From Chthoniobacterales bacterium (GTDB lineage Bacteria; Verrucomicrobiota; Verrucomicrobiia; Chthoniobacterales; UBA10450), in the NCBI GenBank assembly GCA_013697015.1, contig JACCXL010000048.1, positions 1 to 8,402 of the forward strand: a stretch of 8,402 nt of DNA. The letters run 5' to 3'. A model generated the notes under the pieces. The model searched no databases. It was not told the DNA's origin and saw only the letters and a program-made list of their open reading frames with translations. Below, piece by piece: positions 5,718-8,402 of this stretch; position 1 is the first letter of the stretch, and each line of letters starts with the position of its first letter. The position numbers and the translations under genes are program-made.

Positions 5718-6092
5718 TCAGGCGAACGCACCCTGCCGCGTTTGGTGAATCATTTCCCACACGCGATCGCCTTCGCCACGTTGAATTAATGTCCAGGGCC
5801 GTCTGTCTCCAAACGCGTGGTTCGGCGTGGCGAGCCACTTCGGCAGTTCTTCTCCAGGGATAATATCCAACAAAGCTTTGACCAAACGAACGGCTTCCGT
5901 CACTTGCGCGCGGATTGGTTTCGGCAGGCGCGCGTGCTTTTCATAAGTGGCGAGTGTACGCTCCGACACCTTGCTCAGTTTCGCGAAAGTCTCGCGGTTC
6001 AGTCCGACGGAACGGCGCCAGGAATAAAGTGCAGGTCCGCTCTCATAGGCGCGCTTCCAGCTCGGCGCCTTCGCTTTTACTGCCGTGGTCAT
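5718..6092 (-). CDS. Xre/MbcA/ParS-type antitoxin of the RES module
   Basis: This 124-residue protein is the predicted antitoxin for the adjacent RES toxin. Residues about 28-55 (SVGLNRETFAKLSKVSERTL onward) form an Xre-like helix-turn-helix expected to bind the operon promoter. The C-terminal part (about 84-123), with KWLATPNHAFGDRRPWTLIQ followed by EGDRVWEMIHQTRQGAF, matches the MbcA/ParS toxin-binding domain, whose family pattern is W-L-x-x-P-N-x-x-F, G-x-x-P and V-W-x-x-I-x-x-x-x-x-G. In characterised systems this domain blocks the RES active site. I chose ATG 6092, which follows AGG at a seven-nt spacing; an in-frame ATG at 6122 would add ten residues. The gene lies downstream of the toxin, 58 nt (or 28 nt) after its stop, so co-transcription is likely. 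Confidence 0.88.
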   Translation of the reverse strand: MTTAVKAKAPSWKRAYESGPALYSWRRSVGLNRETFAKLSKVSERTLATYEKHARLPKPIRAQVTEAVRLVKALLDIIPGEELPKWLATPNHAFGDRRPWTLIQRGEGDRVWEMIHQTRQGAFA

Positions 6093-6150
6093 ATCCGAGC
6101 CTAGCAAGCAAGCGGATCGCATGCAAGCGCAACCTGCAAAGTTGCAGCTT

Positions 6151-6735
6151 CTATTTCGGCCACCTGACCTCGCGGGCCGCGCGAAAGTGGCTGCCCCGCA
6201 AGAGCGCCTCCGAAAACACGATCACATTTGTGCCCACCTCTCTGGCCGCGCTCGGAACGATCACCGCTTCAAATCCGGCCTGCTGGAACGCCGCGCCCCA
6301 AGCCTGAGTCGCCGCTTCGCGATCCGACTGGTTCTCCTGTCGCCAGTCCGTTGTTGTCGCCCCTTTCCCGGAAAATTTCAGCGTCTGGCCGATCGCGGCG
6401 ACGCGCAGATCGAGCACTCGCGGTGCGGTCAGCCGGAGACTGACCAGCACGCGCGGCAGCGCACTGCTCACCGGCAGATGGTAATAACGCGCAGTCGCGA
6501 GCGCCTCGGCCAGCGCCGTCTCCGGGTCCATCGACGTGTAGCTGATGCGGAATTGTCCCTTCACATGCCATCTGCCCGACGCCTGGAGCGCTCCGGCCCC
6601 GCTGACGATATCGGCGGCGCGCGAAAAGCGCGGGTCAATGAAGCGGAACAAGTCAGCCTGGAGCGCGCGATCGTGCTTCCGGCCGAGCGCACGGACGCGC
6701 TCCGCAAACTCGTCACGCCTCGGGTGGAGGTGCAT
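6151..6735 (-). CDS. RES-domain toxin (NAD+-degrading family)
   Basis: This 194-residue protein carries a complete RES domain. Residues 30-66 contain F-R31-F and the stretch ADIVSGAGALQASGRWHVKG followed by SY66. E77 lies in the ALAEAL helix. Near the C-terminus GFEAVIVPS162-AAREVGTNVIVF matches the conserved P-S-A-R region. Arg31, Tyr66, Glu77 and Ser162 correspond to the R, E and S residues that name the family and to its tyrosine. Characterised members (for example ParT, MbcT and Pseudomonas putida Res) degrade or modify NAD+ or ADP-ribosylate a metabolic enzyme; which applies here is unknown. The toxin looks intact. It starts 35 nt after the hflX stop and precedes its antitoxin, the reverse of the usual antitoxin-first order. 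The start ATG 6735 lacks a strong ribosome-binding site. Confidence 0.9.
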   Translation of the reverse strand: MHLHPRRDEFAERVRALGRKHDRALQADLFRFIDPRFSRAADIVSGAGALQASGRWHVKGQFRISYTSMDPETALAEALATARYYHLPVSSALPRVLVSLRLTAPRVLDLRVAAIGQTLKFSGKGATTTDWRQENQSDREAATQAWGAAFQQAGFEAVIVPSAAREVGTNVIVFSEALLRGSHFRAAREVRWPK

Positions 6736-6770
6736 CGGTCACACGCCGCCGCTGAGCGCGCGCGCTCACG

Positions 6771-8081
6771 CTATTCCGTCGCCACGTTGGCCAGCTCTGC
6801 GGCGGCCGGTTGCGGGAGAAACGGCGCGAAAACGTCGAGCGCACGGTTTGGGATCGTGGCGACGACCCGCGTCCATTCCTCTTCGTATTGCACCTCGCGC
6901 ACCGTGCCGTCGCGGTGCAATCGTGCCAGCAGATCGGCGCGTGTCGACGGCAACCGCAACTCGACGGTCATCGTTCCGCGCCCGACGAACTCGGAGATTC
7001 GTTCTACGAGCTCGTCCATCCCTTCACCGGTTTGCACGGAAACGAAAACAGCGTCCGGAAAATGGCGGCGCAACGCGGAGACCATGTCCGGATCGGTGAC
7101 TTTGTCGACCTTATTGAACACGACCAGCATCTGCTTCGTATCCGCCCCGAGGTCGGTGAGCACGCGCATCGTCGTGTTGTAGAATTCCATCACTTCCTCC
7201 TGCGAGGCATCCAGGACGTGAATGAGGAAATCCGCCAGGGCCGCTTCCTCGAGCGTGGCCTTAAACGCTTCCACGAGTTGGTGTGGCAGCTTGCGGATAA
7301 AACCGACGGTGTCAGTGAGCAACAGCGGCTGCTTGTTCGGCAACGCGATCTTGTGCGTCGTCGTGTCGAGCGTGGCGAAGAGTTTGTTTTCCACGAGCAC
7401 GTCGGCGCCGGTCAGCCGGCACAGGAGGGATGATTTTCCGACATTGGTGTAGCCGACGATGGCGGCGTTCGGCACCGGCGCGCGCTTGCGATCCTTCCGC
7501 TGTGTGGCTCGCGCCCGGCGCACTTCTCCCAGCTCACGTTTCAGCCGATCGATCTGCAATCGGATTTTCCGCTTGTCCTGCTCGAGCTGACTCTCGCCTT
7601 CGCCTTTCGCGCCGATGCCGCCGCCTTGCTGGCCAAGGTGACTCCATGCGCGGGTCAGCCGCGGCAGCGAGTATTGCATCCGCGCGAGGTCCACCTGGAT
7701 GCGCGCCTCCCGCGTTTGCGCCCGCGCGCCAAAAATATCGAGGATGATCTCCTGCCGGTCGGCCACCGTCACGCCAGCCAGCTTTTCCCAGTTGCGCTGC
7801 TGCGAAGGACTGAGCTCGTTATCGAAAATGAGCACATCGCACTCGAGTTCTTTCGAGCGGTCGACGATCTCCTGCGCTTTACCGGCGCCGATCAGATAGC
7901 GCGCGTGATTTTCGCGATAGGAGATCAGTTCGCGGCTGATAATCGGGATGCCGAGGGTGTCGACGAGTTCTTCCAGTTCCTCGAGCAGACTCTGCGCTTC
8001 CGCCTTTTTGTCTGCCTGAATGTAAGCCCCTACGAGCAGCGCCCGTTGCACTGCTTTTTCCTTCGCCCTGATCTCAAACAT
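6771..8081 (-). CDS. hflX: GTPase HflX
   Basis: This full-length 436-residue protein belongs to the HflX family, ribosome-associated GTPases that bind the 50S subunit and in E. coli help split stalled ribosomes after heat stress. The N-terminal HflX domain (about 10-160) includes the glycine-rich GQQGGGIGAKGEGESQLEQD segment (150-169), followed by a coiled-coil (about 166-200). The G domain has G1 GYTNVGKS (210-217), switch I LFATLDTTT (234-242), G3 DTVGF (257-261), G4 NKVD (323-326) and G5-like SVQTGEG (348-354). A C-terminal domain (about 370-436) completes the protein. The start ATG 8081 gives the usual N-terminus (MFEIRAKEKAVQRALLVG). It is the first gene of a possible three-gene unit with the RES toxin and its antitoxin, and diverges from the transporter fragment. 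Confidence 0.97.
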   Translation of the reverse strand: MFEIRAKEKAVQRALLVGAYIQADKKAEAQSLLEELEELVDTLGIPIISRELISYRENHARYLIGAGKAQEIVDRSKELECDVLIFDNELSPSQQRNWEKLAGVTVADRQEIILDIFGARAQTREARIQVDLARMQYSLPRLTRAWSHLGQQGGGIGAKGEGESQLEQDKRKIRLQIDRLKRELGEVRRARATQRKDRKRAPVPNAAIVGYTNVGKSSLLCRLTGADVLVENKLFATLDTTTHKIALPNKQPLLLTDTVGFIRKLPHQLVEAFKATLEEAALADFLIHVLDASQEEVMEFYNTTMRVLTDLGADTKQMLVVFNKVDKVTDPDMVSALRRHFPDAVFVSVQTGEGMDELVERISEFVGRGTMTVELRLPSTRADLLARLHRDGTVREVQYEEEWTRVVATIPNRALDVFAPFLPQPAAAELANVATE

Positions 8082-8127
8082 CCGTGCGCAAGATAGCAGA
8101 TCAGCACCGGCTTTTCCCCGGTAAGAT

Positions 8128-8402
8128 TTGGCGCTCTCTCAGTCAGCACTTGGCGGACCGACCCAGAGCCGCCGGTTTTCCAGTTTCCTCGTGCTTACGC
8201 TTGCCGGGGTGATTGTTTTGCCGGCGGTGGCTGCGATCGCTTTGCTCCGCGGCGACATCAAAGCGCTGGTCTGGACCGACATTGTGACCCAAAGACGTGC
8301 TTTTCGCTCTCGCCGCCGGGATTGCTCTGACGATTGCCGTCAGCTCATTCTTTCTCGCCTTATCGCTCGGGCCGGCGAGTGTCGTTCCGATTTCAGGAAG
8401 GC
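8128..8402 (+). pseudogene. DMT/EamA-like transporter fragment with a frameshift, runs off the window
   Basis: From about 8128 (TTG) the plus-strand frame reads into a hydrophobic segment (VLTLAGVIVLPAVAAIALL, from 8191) and RGDIKALVWTDIVT. The frame then changes at the CCCAAA run (8288-8293), and the next frame continues KDVLFALAAGIALTIAVSS, FFLALSLGPASVVPISG to the window end. The second part resembles the inner helices of EamA/DMT transporters (A-L-S-L-G-P-A-S-V-V-P). Removing one C from the run would join the two halves as IVT-KDVL without loss. So this is either a +1 frameshift mutation or a sequencing error in an otherwise ordinary transporter. The N-terminus is unclear; the frame opens after a TAA at 8122-8124, and no good start or ribosome-binding site is visible. 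It diverges from hflX with about 46 bp between. Confidence 0.55.

Noticed and set aside
6085..7182. 365-codon plus-strand frame
   Set aside because: It is antisense to the RES toxin and hflX, both of which have full family motifs; the long frame reflects high GC content.
6810..7433. 207-codon plus-strand frame opposite the hflX G domain
   Set aside because: Pure shadow of hflX; no independent start signal or motif.

Overview
The window looks like a stretch of chromosome from a GC-rich, Gram-negative environmental bacterium. A Verrucomicrobiota or related soil lineage is my best guess. It rests on overall impression, the palindromic TGTAGC...GCTACA elements in gene-poor gaps, and the mix of genes (a PsiE-like protein, a lone STAS protein, a short MAKPNYS protein, a thioredoxin-like ferredoxin). 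There is no rRNA or other phylogenetic marker except hflX, so the taxonomic call is an inference.

Left part (1-3041, + strand). After a gene-poor start come a small lipoprotein (418-843), a Gly-rich hypothetical protein (896-1411), a PsiE-family membrane protein (1492-1971) and a single-domain STAS anti-sigma-factor antagonist (2144-2464). A poorly explained gap of about 400 bp follows, then a 54-residue, highly charged small protein (2877-3041). These genes share a strand but are separated by gaps of about 50 to 410 bp, so a single operon is not evident.

Middle (3098-5717). An EamA/DMT transporter on the minus strand diverges from a [2Fe-2S] thioredoxin-like ferredoxin on the plus strand. 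From about 4626 to 5717 the DNA looks like accessory debris. It holds a roughly 257-bp imperfect inverted-repeat (MITE-like) element with a near-perfect 32-bp palindrome inside, a small membrane-protein reading frame interrupted by an in-frame TAG, a remnant matching the C-terminus of type I restriction-modification M subunits, and a compact 55-bp compound hairpin. Both the long and the compact element begin TGTAGC and end GCTACA.

Right part (5718-8402). On the minus strand, hflX (ribosome-associated GTPase) is followed after 35 nt by a RES-domain toxin and then by its Xre/MbcA/ParS-type antitoxin. The order is toxin first, the reverse of the usual arrangement, and all three genes could be co-transcribed. 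Diverging from hflX is the start of a DMT-transporter-like reading frame carrying an apparent +1 frameshift; it runs off the window.

The clearest calls are HflX, the RES/Xre pair, the EamA transporter, the ferredoxin, PsiE and STAS. I found no CRISPR array, no tRNA or rRNA, no transposase and no convincing intrinsic terminator. The most unusual structure is the palindromic-element family together with the broken restriction-modification and membrane-gene remnants between the ferredoxin and the toxin-antitoxin module.
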